A stretch of DNA of 64,000 nucleotides from Carboxylicivirga mesophila (GCF_018271975.1 NZ_JAGUCN010000006.1:168718-232717); one strand, 5' to 3'; positions 14,228 to 26,754 are shown, counted from the stretch's first letter. Translations and numbers: made by a program. Notes: generated from the sequence alone by a model not told the origin.

Positions 14228-17155
14228 TTAATAACCAAAAATATCTTCTAAAGCCAATTCGTTTACCTTACCAAGTTGCGATAAAGCTTTCTTGTCTAAA
14301 TCAGATTTGCGGCCTAGCACCATGTAAGTGTAGTTTTTGCCTTTAATATGCTCGTTAAAGAAGGATTCGAAGTCATCTAAAGAAATAACTTTTGCCTTCT
14401 CATAAACATCCTTGCGCACATCATAGTCAATGCCACGATCGTTATTGCTCAGGTACTCCCAAAACATATCTTTATTGGTAATGCGTTCGGTGTTAATCTG
14501 CTTAACTATACCTTCGCAGGCCTGCTTAAATTGCATCTCAGCTCTTGGCATCTCATTCATCAACTCTGTTAAGGTTGATGTGGCAATACTTAACTTATCA
14601 GCCTGTGTACCAAGGCGGCCGTATATAAAGTTATCTTTATCTGCTTTGCGGGCAGTAACATAACCTGCACCTGCCGAATAGGCTAAAGCCTTTGATTCTC
14701 TGATTTCCTGGAATACGACTGATGATAAACCGGAACCAAAGTAGTTATTAAATACCTCAGCATAAGGTATTATTTCAGCATCGAAAGGTGTGTCTTTAAC
14801 CAACAGCAAAATGTTGGCCTGGTTAATGTCATAATCAACCACATACACCTGTGAGCTTTCGTTTTCGCGCATTTTGTAATCTATGGCCTCTGGTATAGCT
14901 GCCAGCTGCTCAGGTGTTTTATGATGCTGATTCAACAATGCAGTAACTGTTTCAGCTGATGATGGGCCATAGTAATATACCTTGTGCTCATAGTAGGTCA
15001 TCTCATTCAGCTGGCGGGTTAAGTCTTCCGGATTTATAGCTGTCAGTTCATCGGTGCTAAGTAGGTATTTTCCAGGTGATTTTTTGCCATAAATACCGTA
15101 ATCAACCATGGCACCAAAGATACGTCCCTGACTTTTCTTGGCATCACTGCGCTTTTTGACGATACCTTTAACAAATTCATCGTACGACTCTTGCTCGGCT
15201 TTAGCATTATGGATAATGTGCTCAAGCAATTCAATACCTTTTTCCAATTTTTCATCCAGTCCTGCAATGGTCACATAGCAACGATCGTTACCAGCATTTA
15301 CCGATAGGCTTAATCCGTAGCGGAAAAGCTCCTTGCGCAGGTCTTCAGGTGAGTATTGGTCAGTTCCTAAAAGAGGCAGGTAATCAACCGCCAGTGGAAA
15401 CTGCAGGTTGTTATTTTTACCTAAATCAATCACGTAGTTAAGGCGGAATAAGCCATTGTTTTCGTTAGTTGAGTGGAAGAATTCTAAACCAGGTTTAAGT
15501 TCTTCTTTGTGAAGTTTACTGTTGAAATCAACAAATACCGGGTTGATATCACTGATTTCCTCGGCAAGAAATGACTGGGCAAAGTCCGATTGTAAATCCC
15601 TGTTCACAGGCACAGCTGTAATTTCTGGCTTATCCACTTTAACAAGTGCGCTGTTGTCGCCAGTTCGTTTATAAACAATTACATAGTTGTCGCCATATTT
15701 CTCTTTGGCATATGCCATTACCTGTTCTTTGGTAATTTGCTTCATCTTATCCAGGCTTGCCAACACATCGGCGTGTGACTGACCTGAAGTAAATTCATTC
15801 ATCAGCGAATAGGCCGAATAGAAAGGATACTCAAGGGCATTCATAAAGTCCAAACGTGCTTTATTCACGATAGCCTCAATGATCCAATCTTCAAATTCAC
15901 CGTTTTTCACTTTATCCAACTCGGCTAACAGCAGGTCTCTTACTTCCTCAAGCGTTTGTCCTTCTCTTGGTTTACCATTGAAGATGTGAATGCCATAGTC
16001 GCGCATGAACCATGAGCCAGATGAGGCACTTAACACCTTCTGCTTCTGTACTAGGTCAAGATCGATTAATCCGGCTTGCCCGTTTGATAGGATAGAGCTG
16101 ATAAGGTCTACCATAATTTCGTCGTCGCTGCCAACCCCATTAAAACGGAAAGCCATTTGCATGCTTTCGGCATCAGGTCCAACAACCTCTTTGTCTACAG
16201 GGGCAGTGATTGGTTCTTCTTTTGGTAATTGTGGTTCAGCAAATTCTTTTTTTTCCATCTTACCAAAATATTGGTCAATCAATTGAATGGTAGGTTCGAA
16301 ATCCAGGTCGCCAGCCAGAGCAATAGCCATATTATTCGGGATGTAAAACTTGTCCTTGAACTTGTAAATCTCTTCCATTGAAGGATTCTTCAAATGTTCC
16401 GGGAAGCCAATTACACTTCTGCCATATGGGTGGTTCGTAAATAGACCTTCCATCATAGTTTGGAAAGCACGCTGACCATCCATATCCTGGTACATGTTGA
16501 ATTCCTCATAAACGGTTTCCAGCTCGGTGTGAAATAAACGTAGTACCAATCCGGTGAAGCGCTCATGCTCTAGTTTAGCCCAGCGTTCCAATTCATTTTT
16601 GGGAACTTCGCACATATATACGGTTGATTCGTAGGATGTACCGGCATTTACGCGTGATGATCCCATGGCAGTGTTAAGCTTATCAAATTCATTGGTGGCA
16701 ACATAGGTGGCAGCAATTTGCGATAAGCTGTCAATTTGTGCATAGATAGCTTTCTTGGCTTCAATATCATCTGTTGCACGGTGTTTTTCAAATAATTCAG
16801 ATACTTGCTCTAGTAAAGCACTTTCTTTTTCCCAGTCAACAGTTCCTACTTTGCTGGTGCCTTTAAACATCATGTGTTCCATGTAGTGCGCCAGACCGGT
16901 AGCATTGGGATCTTCGAAGGTAGAACCGGCTTTAACACCTATAAGGGCAGCTACGCGAGGTTCGTCAAGGTTACGTGTTAAATATACCTTTAAGCCGTTG
17001 TCAAGGGTGTAAATGCGGGCATTGTAGGGGTCGTTGGTAACTGATTCGTAACTGTAGCCATTACTATCAGTATGTTGTTGAGTTTGGTAGGTAGGTTGTT
17101 GACACGAAAAAAGTGCCATAAAGCCTGTGAGTAGCAGGCATGATAGTTGTTTCAT
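14228..17155 (-). CDS. M16-family zinc peptidase (pitrilysin-like), lipoprotein
   Basis: This 975-residue protein has a lipoprotein signal (lipobox ending at Cys18, LFSC). The first M16 module holds the inverted zinc motif His90-x-x-Glu93-His94 in AHYMEHMMFKG, and its distal glutamate in ETVYEEFNMYQ. A second M16-like half follows (from about residue 530; MREN, YVVDYDINQANILL), without an HxxEH, as is normal for single-chain pitrilysins that form a peptide-degrading chamber. It probably degrades peptides in the periplasm or at the surface. The gene stands alone. The 276 bases to the divergent GH9 gene hold no recognised element. Confidence 0.92.
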   Translation of the reverse strand: MKQLSCLLLTGFMALFSCQQPTYQTQQHTDSNGYSYESVTNDPYNARIYTLDNGLKVYLTRNLDEPRVAALIGVKAGSTFEDPNATGLAHYMEHMMFKGTSKVGTVDWEKESALLEQVSELFEKHRATDDIEAKKAIYAQIDSLSQIAATYVATNEFDKLNTAMGSSRVNAGTSYESTVYMCEVPKNELERWAKLEHERFTGLVLRLFHTELETVYEEFNMYQDMDGQRAFQTMMEGLFTNHPYGRSVIGFPEHLKNPSMEEIYKFKDKFYIPNNMAIALAGDLDFEPTIQLIDQYFGKMEKKEFAEPQLPKEEPITAPVDKEVVGPDAESMQMAFRFNGVGSDDEIMVDLISSILSNGQAGLIDLDLVQKQKVLSASSGSWFMRDYGIHIFNGKPREGQTLEEVRDLLLAELDKVKNGEFEDWIIEAIVNKARLDFMNALEYPFYSAYSLMNEFTSGQSHADVLASLDKMKQITKEQVMAYAKEKYGDNYVIVYKRTGDNSALVKVDKPEITAVPVNRDLQSDFAQSFLAEEISDINPVFVDFNSKLHKEELKPGLEFFHSTNENNGLFRLNYVIDLGKNNNLQFPLAVDYLPLLGTDQYSPEDLRKELFRYGLSLSVNAGNDRCYVTIAGLDEKLEKGIELLEHIIHNAKAEQESYDEFVKGIVKKRSDAKKSQGRIFGAMVDYGIYGKKSPGKYLLSTDELTAINPEDLTRQLNEMTYYEHKVYYYGPSSAETVTALLNQHHKTPEQLAAIPEAIDYKMRENESSQVYVVDYDINQANILLLVKDTPFDAEIIPYAEVFNNYFGSGLSSVVFQEIRESKALAYSAGAGYVTARKADKDNFIYGRLGTQADKLSIATSTLTELMNEMPRAEMQFKQACEGIVKQINTERITNKDMFWEYLSNNDRGIDYDVRKDVYEKAKVISLDDFESFFNEHIKGKNYTYMVLGRKSDLDKKALSQLGKVNELALEDIFGY

Positions 17156-17431
17156 AAGTTTAGTTTTTGATGTTAAGAATATTTGAAGATAGTTATTTAT
17201 AATTAATATAAAGACACTTGTTAAATAATTCTACTAAAGTTTTAGTTGGTTGGTTGAATTGTTAATTAGCAATGATTGAGGTGAAACTGAGGGTTGATAG
17301 GTATTTCAACTATTTTATTACCGAATTAGAGGTGTTGTTTTATCGTTAATTAGATGGGGCGAGGTGTTAAATGATTTCATAGGTTGTATTGTTTTTACTT
17401 ATTTTAGACAGTAAACCTTAAAATTAAAATT

Positions 17432-19141
17432 ATGAATAAGATTAAAACAACCATTCTGTGGTTGGTGGTCGGCTTTGTATGCAATTCGCTTACAGCCCAA
17501 CAAAACATCTATGTAAACCAGTTAGGCTATATTCCTTCAATGCCTAAGAAGGTACTGGTTGATTATCCGGCCGAGCGATTTGAGGTCATCAATACGCATA
17601 CGGGCACAATTGCGTATGAAGGGACTTTTCAATTGCACAGAGAAAATGATGCCTGCAGTGGCATGACCTTGTATGAAGGCGATTTTAGTGCAGTTGTATC
17701 TGCCGGTAATTACTTGATTCGTGTGCATTCACCCCTTAACTCAGGCATCACTTCCTATACCTTTTCCATTGCTGATGATGTGTATACCGATGTGCTGGAG
17801 AAGGCCAATAAAGCCCTTTTTCTGCAACGATGCGGCATGGAGATAGAGCCTAAGTATGGTGGTCAGTACGCCCGTAAAACCTGCCATACAGATAATTGCT
17901 TTTATCATCCGGATTGTGAACAAGAGGGAGTGAAGAACATGACTGGCGGGTGGCACGATGCCGGTGATTATGGCAAATATGTGGCGCCGGGAAGCGTGAC
18001 CATTGGTATTTTGTATGCAAGTTATGAGATTAACCAAGGCAAATGGCAGTCCGATAGCTGGAATATTCCGGAAAGTGGCAATGGTGTGCCAGATATGTTG
18101 GACGAAATACGCTATGAGCTTGATTGGCTTTTTAAGATGCAGAGAACAGATGGCGCTGTTCATGAAAAAATACACACCAAAGATTATGTGCAGTTTATAA
18201 TGCCATCAGAGGGTCAGGTTCCGCAGTTTATCTATGAAGTGTCATCGACAGCTACAGCTGACTTTGCGGCCATTATGGCAAAATCAGCACGTGTATTTAA
18301 AGAGTTGGATCGGCACCTGGCGGATAAGTGTCTTCAGGCAGCTCTACTATCCTATAAGTACCTTGAGCAGCATCCTGAGATATTTCCTGAAGGAGGATTT
18401 AAGAATCCGGCTGATACAAAAGCAGGTGGTTATTCTGATGCATATGACAAGGATGAGCGTATATGGGCAGCTGCCGAGTTGTATCTGACAACCGGCAAGA
18501 GAAAATACCTGAATGATTTCAACGCGTTAAATACTATTTTTAACAGTGAGTTTGCCGAAGCCGGATGGATTAACCCCGCAGCTTTAGGTTTCTATTCAAT
18601 ATTATTGGCTGAAGATAAGCAGTTGTTATCTGTTCAGGAGAAATTGCGGAAGGGACTAATCAACTATTGTAATCATCATAAAGAAATCGCCAGTAAGGAT
18701 GGGTTTGGTATTGGCATGTTGCCCGATGACTATACCTGGGGGTCTAATGGTACGGTCATGTTTAAAGCCATGAACCTCATAATGGGGGATTACTTATTGA
18801 ATGATAAAAGGAGTGGAGAAATAGCATTACGGCACCTGGACTATATCCTTGGTATGAATCCCAACAAGAAATGTTATGTGACAGGGGTAGGTACCAACCG
18901 GATATTGCACCTGCACCATGCGCCTACGGTATCGGATTTAAATGCTGAGCCAGTGCCAGGCATCATGACGGGCGGTCCCAACAAGTACCGTAATGACGAA
19001 GCCCTGCAGGCGGTTTTTACCGATTCAACACCACCGGCCCGGGTTTTCCTGGATAATGAAGAAAGCTACTCGTCCAATGAACATACCATTTACACCAATG
19101 CGGCATTTCAGTTTGTTGCAAGCTATTTTAACAGGCCATAA
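17432..19141 (+). CDS. Glycoside hydrolase family 9 (endoglucanase-like), secreted
   Basis: This 569-residue protein has a signal peptide (cleavage near LTAQ, residue 23), an N-terminal Ig-like CelD_N domain (about 24-110; IYVNQLGYIPSMPKKVLVD), and a GH9 (alpha/alpha)6 barrel. The barrel contains GGWHDAGDYGKY (catalytic-base Asp176 and Asp179), YILGMNPNKKCYVTG, and the C-terminal acid Glu550 in SYSSNEHTIYTNA. GH9 enzymes cleave beta-1,4-glucans by inversion; some Bacteroidota members act on small oligosaccharides. No dockerin, secretion tag or SusCD pair accompanies it, so the protein probably works in the periplasm. A terminator follows at once. Confidence 0.93.
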   Translation: MNKIKTTILWLVVGFVCNSLTAQQNIYVNQLGYIPSMPKKVLVDYPAERFEVINTHTGTIAYEGTFQLHRENDACSGMTLYEGDFSAVVSAGNYLIRVHSPLNSGITSYTFSIADDVYTDVLEKANKALFLQRCGMEIEPKYGGQYARKTCHTDNCFYHPDCEQEGVKNMTGGWHDAGDYGKYVAPGSVTIGILYASYEINQGKWQSDSWNIPESGNGVPDMLDEIRYELDWLFKMQRTDGAVHEKIHTKDYVQFIMPSEGQVPQFIYEVSSTATADFAAIMAKSARVFKELDRHLADKCLQAALLSYKYLEQHPEIFPEGGFKNPADTKAGGYSDAYDKDERIWAAAELYLTTGKRKYLNDFNALNTIFNSEFAEAGWINPAALGFYSILLAEDKQLLSVQEKLRKGLINYCNHHKEIASKDGFGIGMLPDDYTWGSNGTVMFKAMNLIMGDYLLNDKRSGEIALRHLDYILGMNPNKKCYVTGVGTNRILHLHHAPTVSDLNAEPVPGIMTGGPNKYRNDEALQAVFTDSTPPARVFLDNEESYSSNEHTIYTNAAFQFVASYFNRP

Positions 19142-19151
19142 CGGATTAATA

Positions 19152-19180
19152 AAGCCGCACAGCTATTGGCTGTGCGGCTT
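19152..19180. terminator. Hairpin between convergent GH9 and AIM24-like genes
   Basis: A 12-bp perfect stem (AAGCCGCACAGC with GCTGTGCGGCTT) with a 5-nt loop. The T tail is weak on both strands, but the position between convergent genes fits termination. Confidence 0.72.
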
Positions 19181-19200
19181 CATCATATGCTTTGAGGTAT

Positions 19201-19965
19201 TTATTCAAACAGCTCATTTAACAGGCCGCTGCTTTCTTTACCGCTGTTCTTGCCCATGGGCGCAATAGCCCTTATCAGCTTATTGATTGGCATTGATTGC
19301 AACCACACCTTACCTGTTCCGCGCAAAGTGGCCAGGAACAGCCCTTCGCCACCAAATACCATGGATTTTAGCCCTCCGGCTCGTTCAATGCTAAAGTCGA
19401 TACCATCTGTGAAACCAACAACACAACCTGTATCAACGCGGAGCGTTTCGCCGCTCAACTCTTTTTCAACCAATGTACCACCGGCGTGAATAAAGGCCTT
19501 GCCATCTCCTTGAAGCTTTTGAAGAATAAAACCTTCACCGCCAAAAAAGCCGGCGCCTATGCGTTTGTTGAAATGCATGGATAGTTTGGTGCCTAATGCA
19601 GCACATAAGAAGGCATCTTTCTGCACAATAACACGGCCGCCTATTTGGCTCAGGTCAATTGGCACGATGGTTCCCGGATAAGGAGCTGAAAAAGCCACTC
19701 GCTTTTTGCCATAACCACGATGGGTGAAATGCGTAATAAAAAGTGACTCACCGGTAATTAGTCGTGATGCACCAGCAGCCAGCTTGCCCAGAAAACCCTG
19801 TGATGGATTAGAGCCATCGCCCATTTTTGTTTCAAAATCAATGCCGTCTTCCATATAAAGCATTGCACCTGCCTCGGCAATAACAGTCTCGTGTGGATCC
19901 AATTCAATCTCTACAAATTGAACATCATGGCCTTTAATTTCATAATCTATCTCGTGAGAGTTCAT
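19201..19965 (-). CDS. AIM24-family (TIGR00266) protein
   Basis: This 254-residue protein is built of repeating beta-strand and glycine-rich turn units ([47 protein letters not shown]), the recognised pattern of the AIM24/TIGR00266 family, which folds as a double-stranded beta-helix-like trimer. Function in bacteria is unknown; the mitochondrial relative affects inner membrane organisation. There is no signal peptide. It lies 22 bases downstream of the patatin-like gene, which in turn is 1 base from the gene before it, so three minus-strand genes form an operon. Confidence is high for the family and low for any role. Confidence 0.85.
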   Translation of the reverse strand: MNSHEIDYEIKGHDVQFVEIELDPHETVIAEAGAMLYMEDGIDFETKMGDGSNPSQGFLGKLAAGASRLITGESLFITHFTHRGYGKKRVAFSAPYPGTIVPIDLSQIGGRVIVQKDAFLCAALGTKLSMHFNKRIGAGFFGGEGFILQKLQGDGKAFIHAGGTLVEKELSGETLRVDTGCVVGFTDGIDFSIERAGGLKSMVFGGEGLFLATLRGTGKVWLQSMPINKLIRAIAPMGKNSGKESSGLLNELFE

Positions 19966-19987
19966 AGTTGTTAAGTTTAAGTGTTAT

Positions 19988-20767
19988 TTAATTAGTTATG
20001 TTGGGTAAAATATCGTTTTCTATCTTCTTTTTGGCTGAGTTATAACCGTGTTCAATAATTTCATCAAACTTATTAAAATCCCACATCGAATATTTACTCA
20101 GCTTTTTGGTTTCGATAAAAAAATCACAATGCAGGCGGCTGATGCGTTCGTTCTGCAGTATGGATAAATTAAACACACGTTCGGCTACATCCTTGGTGTT
20201 CTTAATCTTGTCCATCTTTTTATCGGCTACCACGCTGGAACCAATCACGGTATCACAATCAAACATTAAAGGTTCGGCTGGCAGGTTCATAAACAAACCG
20301 CCATCAACATAGGTATAACCATCAATAACGGTTGGTGTAAATGCTACCGGCACACTGGCGCTGGCAATTACCCAGTCGAACAATTGCTGACCTTCACTCA
20401 CCACTTTTACCTTGCCGGTATTAAGGTTGCTGGCTGTTATGCAGAATGGTTTCTTCAATTGCGAGAAATCCTCGTGCCCCAGGTGCTCCAGTAAGGCCTC
20501 TTTAACTCCGTTCAGATTGACCAGGCCACCTTTCAGTATATCAATGTTAAACCAATTCCATACCTTTTCATCTTTCAGCTTCCTGATAATTGTATCCGCA
20601 TCAAAGCCGGCGCTGTAGAGTACACCAATAATGGCTCCCATACTGGTTCCGGCTACACTGTGGATAGGGATAGAAAACTCTTCAAGGGCTTTTATAACGC
20701 CAATATGGGCAAAACCTTTGGCTCCGCCGCCACCAAGTGCCAGTCCTGTTTTTCCTAGCTGTTTCAT
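19988..20767 (-). CDS. Patatin-like phospholipase (RssA/NTE-type)
   Basis: This 259-residue hydrolase has the oxyanion motif LGGGGAKG (residues 11-18), the nucleophile Ser42 in GTSMG and the catalytic Asp155 in YVDGGLF, a complete Ser-Asp dyad. The short single-domain layout matches cytoplasmic RssA-like lysophospholipases or esterases. It has no signal peptide and no C-terminal barrel. It is the middle gene of a tight three-gene operon: one base separates its start from the stop of the secreted protein upstream, and 22 bases separate it from the AIM24-like gene. Its lipid substrate cannot be read from sequence. Confidence 0.9.
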   Translation of the reverse strand: MKQLGKTGLALGGGGAKGFAHIGVIKALEEFSIPIHSVAGTSMGAIIGVLYSAGFDADTIIRKLKDEKVWNWFNIDILKGGLVNLNGVKEALLEHLGHEDFSQLKKPFCITASNLNTGKVKVVSEGQQLFDWVIASASVPVAFTPTVIDGYTYVDGGLFMNLPAEPLMFDCDTVIGSSVVADKKMDKIKNTKDVAERVFNLSILQNERISRLHCDFFIETKKLSKYSMWDFNKFDEIIEHGYNSAKKKIENDILPNITN

Positions 20768-20768
20768 G

Positions 20769-21443
20769 TCAGATAACTTCGGTTAGGATGGTTTTAATGC
20801 CTTCGATATTATCAATCGTATATTCCTCTTCGATTTTCTTCCAATCTACCTTCAGGCGCATTGTATTATTAATTAATAGCTGAGTGATGTCTTCCTTACT
20901 CAAAAGGATGCTGGCTTTATAGTAGGACACATTCCACTTATCGATAAATTTTTCTTCGATATTGTGCGTGAAGGTATTAGTAAGCTCTGCACCGTTGGAA
21001 AGAATTAAATGTACAGGGCGTTCTTCGGCTGTATAGCCAAAGTATCGGTTGGCATCACCCACTGGCACCATAAATTCAAAATTGATGAGTACCTCACCAT
21101 TATTATTGGTGGCGGATGCTGAACAGCGTATTCTGCCTTTTTCTTCGCCAAAGAAACGAGCCAGTTTTTTGCTGACGGCATTCATTATTTCAACCTTTTC
21201 TGAGGTGGTATTTTTAGTATTGTCAACGGAAATAACCTTGGGAGCAGTTGCAACAGGCGCCACTGCAACAGGTGCATTCACCTGACTTAGTGAGGCCTTG
21301 TTTTCAATATCTTTCTCGTATTTCCAGGTGCCATTCTCATACAAAACCACCGTTTCACCGTATTGAGTAATGGCTTTTATAGTTTGAGCTGAGGCTGCGC
21401 ATGTAGCAGCCAACAGGATAAGTAGAATAAAGAGATGCTTCAT
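20769..21443 (-). CDS. Secreted protein of unknown function, possibly DUF3157-like
   Basis: This 224-residue protein has a clear signal peptide (MKHLFILLILLAATCAASAQ). A short motif GETVVLYENGTWKYEKD follows, seen at the N-termini of many envelope proteins. Then come a low-complexity Ala/Pro/Val linker (about 48-75) and a C-terminal beta-rich domain (about 85-220; IRCSASATNNNGEVLINFEF). I do not recognise the C-terminal domain with confidence. It is the first gene of the operon with the patatin-like and AIM24-like genes, which suggests a shared role at the envelope. Confidence 0.6.
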   Translation of the reverse strand: MKHLFILLILLAATCAASAQTIKAITQYGETVVLYENGTWKYEKDIENKASLSQVNAPVAVAPVATAPKVISVDNTKNTTSEKVEIMNAVSKKLARFFGEEKGRIRCSASATNNNGEVLINFEFMVPVGDANRYFGYTAEERPVHLILSNGAELTNTFTHNIEEKFIDKWNVSYYKASILLSKEDITQLLINNTMRLKVDWKKIEEEYTIDNIEGIKTILTEVI

Positions 21444-23905
<2,462 letters not shown>

Positions 23906-23931
23906 AAGGGGTTTAATTTTGGTTAAACGCG

Positions 23932-23964
23932 GCCGCCTTTGCTTTTGCAGAGGTGGCTTTTTTG
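23932..23964 (+). terminator. Terminator after GH97
   Basis: An 11-bp stem with two G-T pairs (GCCGCCTTTGC with GCAGAGGTGGC), a TTTT loop and a run of six T residues, placed 27 bases after the stop codon. Confidence 0.82.
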
Positions 23965-24099
23965 TTGCTATTACACACCGTTAATGTAAATAATATTGGT
24001 ATTGGTAAAAAAAACGATTAAGGCATTTTGTGCATTAAATGCTATGGATTATGTTTAGAGGGAAAATGAAAAAAATCTTTAAACTTAATTCGTAAAAAA

Positions 24100-25428
24100 A
24101 TGATTGTATTTTTAGGAGTATTGGTTGTTTTTGCCGGTATTGTAGCGTTTATCATATCTAAACTGGAAAAGCAAAATAGTAAACTGCCTGCTGTTTTTAA
24201 AGGCATCACTAAGTTGCATGGGATAATACTGGTTATAGCCGGATTAACCTTAATGTTGCTTAATTCAATGTTCTTTTTTGCTGACAGAGGATTTAATTAT
24301 CTGCTGGTTTCACCAACAGGTCATATGAGTGCTGTTATGGAGCAGGGTATTAAAATAATGGTACCAGGAACCAAATTAGATAAATGGCAGAAATACATCG
24401 ATGTGAAGGTGGTGAGTAAGCAAACCGAATCAGACCTGGATGAATTAGAAGGGGTGATGAATCCAATACCGGTGCGTTTTATCGACCAGGTGACAGCACA
24501 GGGACACGTTTCTTTGCGCTTCCAATTGCCCGAAGATAGTCCTTCGTTTATTAAGTTGGCCGTTAAGTATCGTACCATGAGTAACCTGGTGAATAACACC
24601 ATTATTCCAACCGTGCGTGAACAACTCATCAACACCGGCTATATGTTTGCAGCGCAAAACTATATCTCTGGTGAAGCACAATCTTTCCGTCAAACTTTTG
24701 AAGAGCAGTTAAAGGAGGGAACGTATGCGGTAAATAAGCTGGAAGTGAAAGATACGATTTACGATGCGATTGATATGACCACCAAGCAGCGTACCATAAA
24801 GGAGATACAGACCAGTTACAGGGTTGAGAAAATTATGGAGAACGGTATACCAAAGCGTATTCCGCATGAACTGTCGGAGAATAATATCATTGTTTCGCAG
24901 GTGATTGTAGATAAGATTGACCTGGAAGCCACCTTTAAACAGCGATTGGAAGCACAGCGCGATGAATCAGCAAAGCGACAGTTAGAGCAGCAGATGATTG
25001 AAACGGCTAAGGCTGAGCAGCAACGTATTGTAGCGCAGGGTGAGCGCGATAAAGCCGAAGAGCGTGTCAACCAGGAGAAGGAACAGGTGAAGGCACTGAT
25101 TGCCATTGAAACCAAGCTGAAGCAGGAAGAAACCAATAAGAAGCTGGCAGCCATTGCCCTTGAAACCGAAAAGCTGAATGCCATGAAGAAAAAGGTAACA
25201 GCTGATGCCGAGGCCTACGAAATTGCCAAGAAGGTAAACGCAGGTATCACACCTGAGGTGAAACTGGCAATGGAACTGGATCGTGATGTGAAGGTGGCGG
25301 CTGAGATTGCCAAAATCAAATTCCCTGAAACCATGATTATGGGTGGTGATTCTAAAGGAGGTACCCCTCTGGAAAGCCTGATAGGAGCGGCCATGGCCAA
25401 GCAACTACAAACCAGTAAAGGCAACTAA
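24100..25428 (+). CDS. SPFH/Band 7 (prohibitin-like) membrane protein
   Basis: This 442-residue protein has two N-terminal hydrophobic segments (about 1-20 and 45-68). A Band 7 domain begins GFNYLLVSPTGHMSAVMEQG and runs to about residue 280. A long Gln/Glu/Lys/Ala-rich coiled coil (about 275-390) follows, then a short tail. Bacterial SPFH proteins oligomerise into membrane-bound cages or rings that organise proteases and lipid domains. It is distinct from hflC at the window start in having a longer coiled coil and two membrane segments. It stands alone, closed by a terminator. No NfeD-like partner gene lies next to it. Confidence 0.88.
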   Translation: MIVFLGVLVVFAGIVAFIISKLEKQNSKLPAVFKGITKLHGIILVIAGLTLMLLNSMFFFADRGFNYLLVSPTGHMSAVMEQGIKIMVPGTKLDKWQKYIDVKVVSKQTESDLDELEGVMNPIPVRFIDQVTAQGHVSLRFQLPEDSPSFIKLAVKYRTMSNLVNNTIIPTVREQLINTGYMFAAQNYISGEAQSFRQTFEEQLKEGTYAVNKLEVKDTIYDAIDMTTKQRTIKEIQTSYRVEKIMENGIPKRIPHELSENNIIVSQVIVDKIDLEATFKQRLEAQRDESAKRQLEQQMIETAKAEQQRIVAQGERDKAEERVNQEKEQVKALIAIETKLKQEETNKKLAAIALETEKLNAMKKKVTADAEAYEIAKKVNAGITPEVKLAMELDRDVKVAAEIAKIKFPETMIMGGDSKGGTPLESLIGAAMAKQLQTSKGN

Positions 25429-25448
25429 AACAGTATCCTTATACTTGC

Positions 25449-25477
25449 AAGCCACTTCTAACGGGAGTGGCTTTTTT
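25449..25477 (+). terminator. Terminator after the SPFH gene
   Basis: An 8-bp stem (AAGCCACT at 25449-25456 with AGTGGCTT at 25466-25473), a 9-nt loop and a run of six T residues. Confidence 0.82.
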
Positions 25478-25502
25478 ATTTCCCATAGCATGTACATCTA
25501 TG

Positions 25503-25540
25503 CTCCCCATGGGGAGCTGTCCGCAGGACTGTGGGGGATT
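25503..25540. repeat. Dispersed CCCC-GGGG palindromic repeat, copy A
   Basis: The palindrome CTCCCCATGGGGAG is followed by a YCGCAGG segment and GGGGGATT. The same 14-mer and layout recur at 27816, which suggests a family of short intergenic repeats. Confidence 0.5.
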
Positions 25541-25632
25541 TGTACAAGATGCATTTGCAAAATAACTTCTGCCTTCTACCCAAAAACTAATAAACTATTC
25601 CTATCTTAAAAACAAACTTAAAACGATAAGCT

Positions 25633-25860
25633 ATGACAGACGATAACACAAAATTAGTGACTGTATTTAACGGTACACCCATGGAGGTGGAAATGCTTTG
25701 CCAGGTGCTGAAAGACAATGGCATTGAAGCCAGTATGAAGAATCAGCTAATAGGCATGGTGGCGCCACACCACACGCTTGACGGAGCCGATGTGCTGGTG
25801 ATGGAAAAGGATAAGGAAGCTGCGCTCAAATGGGTGGAAGAATTTAAAAAGGCAGAATAG
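25633..25860 (+). CDS. DUF2007-domain small protein
   Basis: This 75-residue cytoplasmic protein matches the DUF2007 (putative signal-transducing) fold: VTVFNGTPMEVEMLCQVLKD, then GIEASMKNQ, then ADVLVMEKDKEAALKWVEEF. The pattern resembles a small ferredoxin-like or ACT-like sensor. Family members are common in Bacteroidota and have no defined function. It is monocistronic, between the SPFH gene's terminator and its own terminator at 25948. Confidence 0.8.
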   Translation: MTDDNTKLVTVFNGTPMEVEMLCQVLKDNGIEASMKNQLIGMVAPHHTLDGADVLVMEKDKEAALKWVEEFKKAE

Positions 25861-25900
25861 GAGTTTTAAGAGGTGAGAAATGAGAAGCCGATTAAATGCT

Positions 25901-25928
25901 ATCAGCCATTAGCCACCAGCCATCAGCT
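25901..25928. repeat. Degenerate 7-bp tandem repeat, four units
   Basis: Units ATCAGCC, ATTAGCC, ACCAGCC, ATCAGCT in exact 7-base register, 40 bases after the DUF2007 stop. Similar 7-bp arrays lie at 35794, 35860 and 58081. Confidence 0.65.
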
Positions 25929-25947
25929 TATTAATAGACGAAATTAT

Positions 25948-25985
25948 AAACCCCGCTTGCTCAATGTATCAGGCGGGGTTTTGTA
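25948..25985 (+). terminator. Terminator after the DUF2007 gene
   Basis: A 9-bp perfect stem (AAACCCCGC with GCGGGGTTT), a 16-nt loop, and T-rich sequence after it. Confidence 0.72.
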
Positions 25986-26128
25986 TGCGAACCTATTCGT
26001 GGTTAATGTTTATTGCTATGCTTGAGGCATAGTTTGTCCTCCTACTCAATATACCTCATACTGTAGGCCGGTATGGCCAAAACCTGAATGCTGACGTAAC
26101 TTGTATATTCATCTTAATACAATGGAAA

Positions 26129-26650
26129 ATGAAAGCAATTAGGTTTTACCTGTTTCTGTTAAGTGTTGCTTTACTAGGAATGGTTTCGTGCAACAACAAA
26201 CAATTAACCGAAGAACTTGAAGGTTTAAAAGCTCAAAAACAGCTTGAGGAGACGAATAAATCAATAGTTCAAAGGTATTGGGAAGGCAAGTGGGAAGAAC
26301 GTCGGATAGAAATATTAGATGAACTTTTGACTAAAGATGTTATATACCATGGCAGCAGTAGTATAAATGGTGTTGAAGAATATAAGCAGGTTTATAGCAT
26401 GTATCGCTCAGCATTTCATGATACACATATTGTGGTTGATGAATTAATTGCAGAGGGTGATAAGGTCATGTCGCGGTGTCAATTGAGGGGCTTCCACAAA
26501 GGTCAGCTGGGCGAAATACCACCAACGGGCAACGAATTGCACCTAAAAGCCTATACGGTTTTCAGAATTAAGGATGGAAAAATAGCTGAGGAATGGGAGC
26601 TCTTAAATGAATTAGAAATGATGATGCAATTAGGATTGGAACTAAAATAG
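26129..26650 (+). CDS. SnoaL-like (ester cyclase family) lipoprotein
   Basis: This 173-residue protein has a lipoprotein signal ending MVSC. A short charged helix (about 25-45) is followed by a SnoaL/NTF2-like cone domain: IVQRYWEGKWEERRIEILDELL, VIYHGSSSINGVEEYKQVY, and the closing AYTVFRIKDGKIAEEWEL. Homologues include polyketide ester cyclases, but most bacterial members have no known substrate. Lipid anchoring is uncommon for this fold. It stands alone upstream of the beta-lactamase-like gene (104-base gap). Confidence 0.75.
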   Translation: MKAIRFYLFLLSVALLGMVSCNNKQLTEELEGLKAQKQLEETNKSIVQRYWEGKWEERRIEILDELLTKDVIYHGSSSINGVEEYKQVYSMYRSAFHDTHIVVDELIAEGDKVMSRCQLRGFHKGQLGEIPPTGNELHLKAYTVFRIKDGKIAEEWELLNELEMMMQLGLELK

Positions 26651-26754
26651 AGATACTGGCCAGCTACCGAGTGCGTCTTCAAGCGAATTGTAACTATTAA
26701 GTATCATCGTTTAATGCTATCTTGTAGCTCATTGAAAAAACAAACTCAACATCT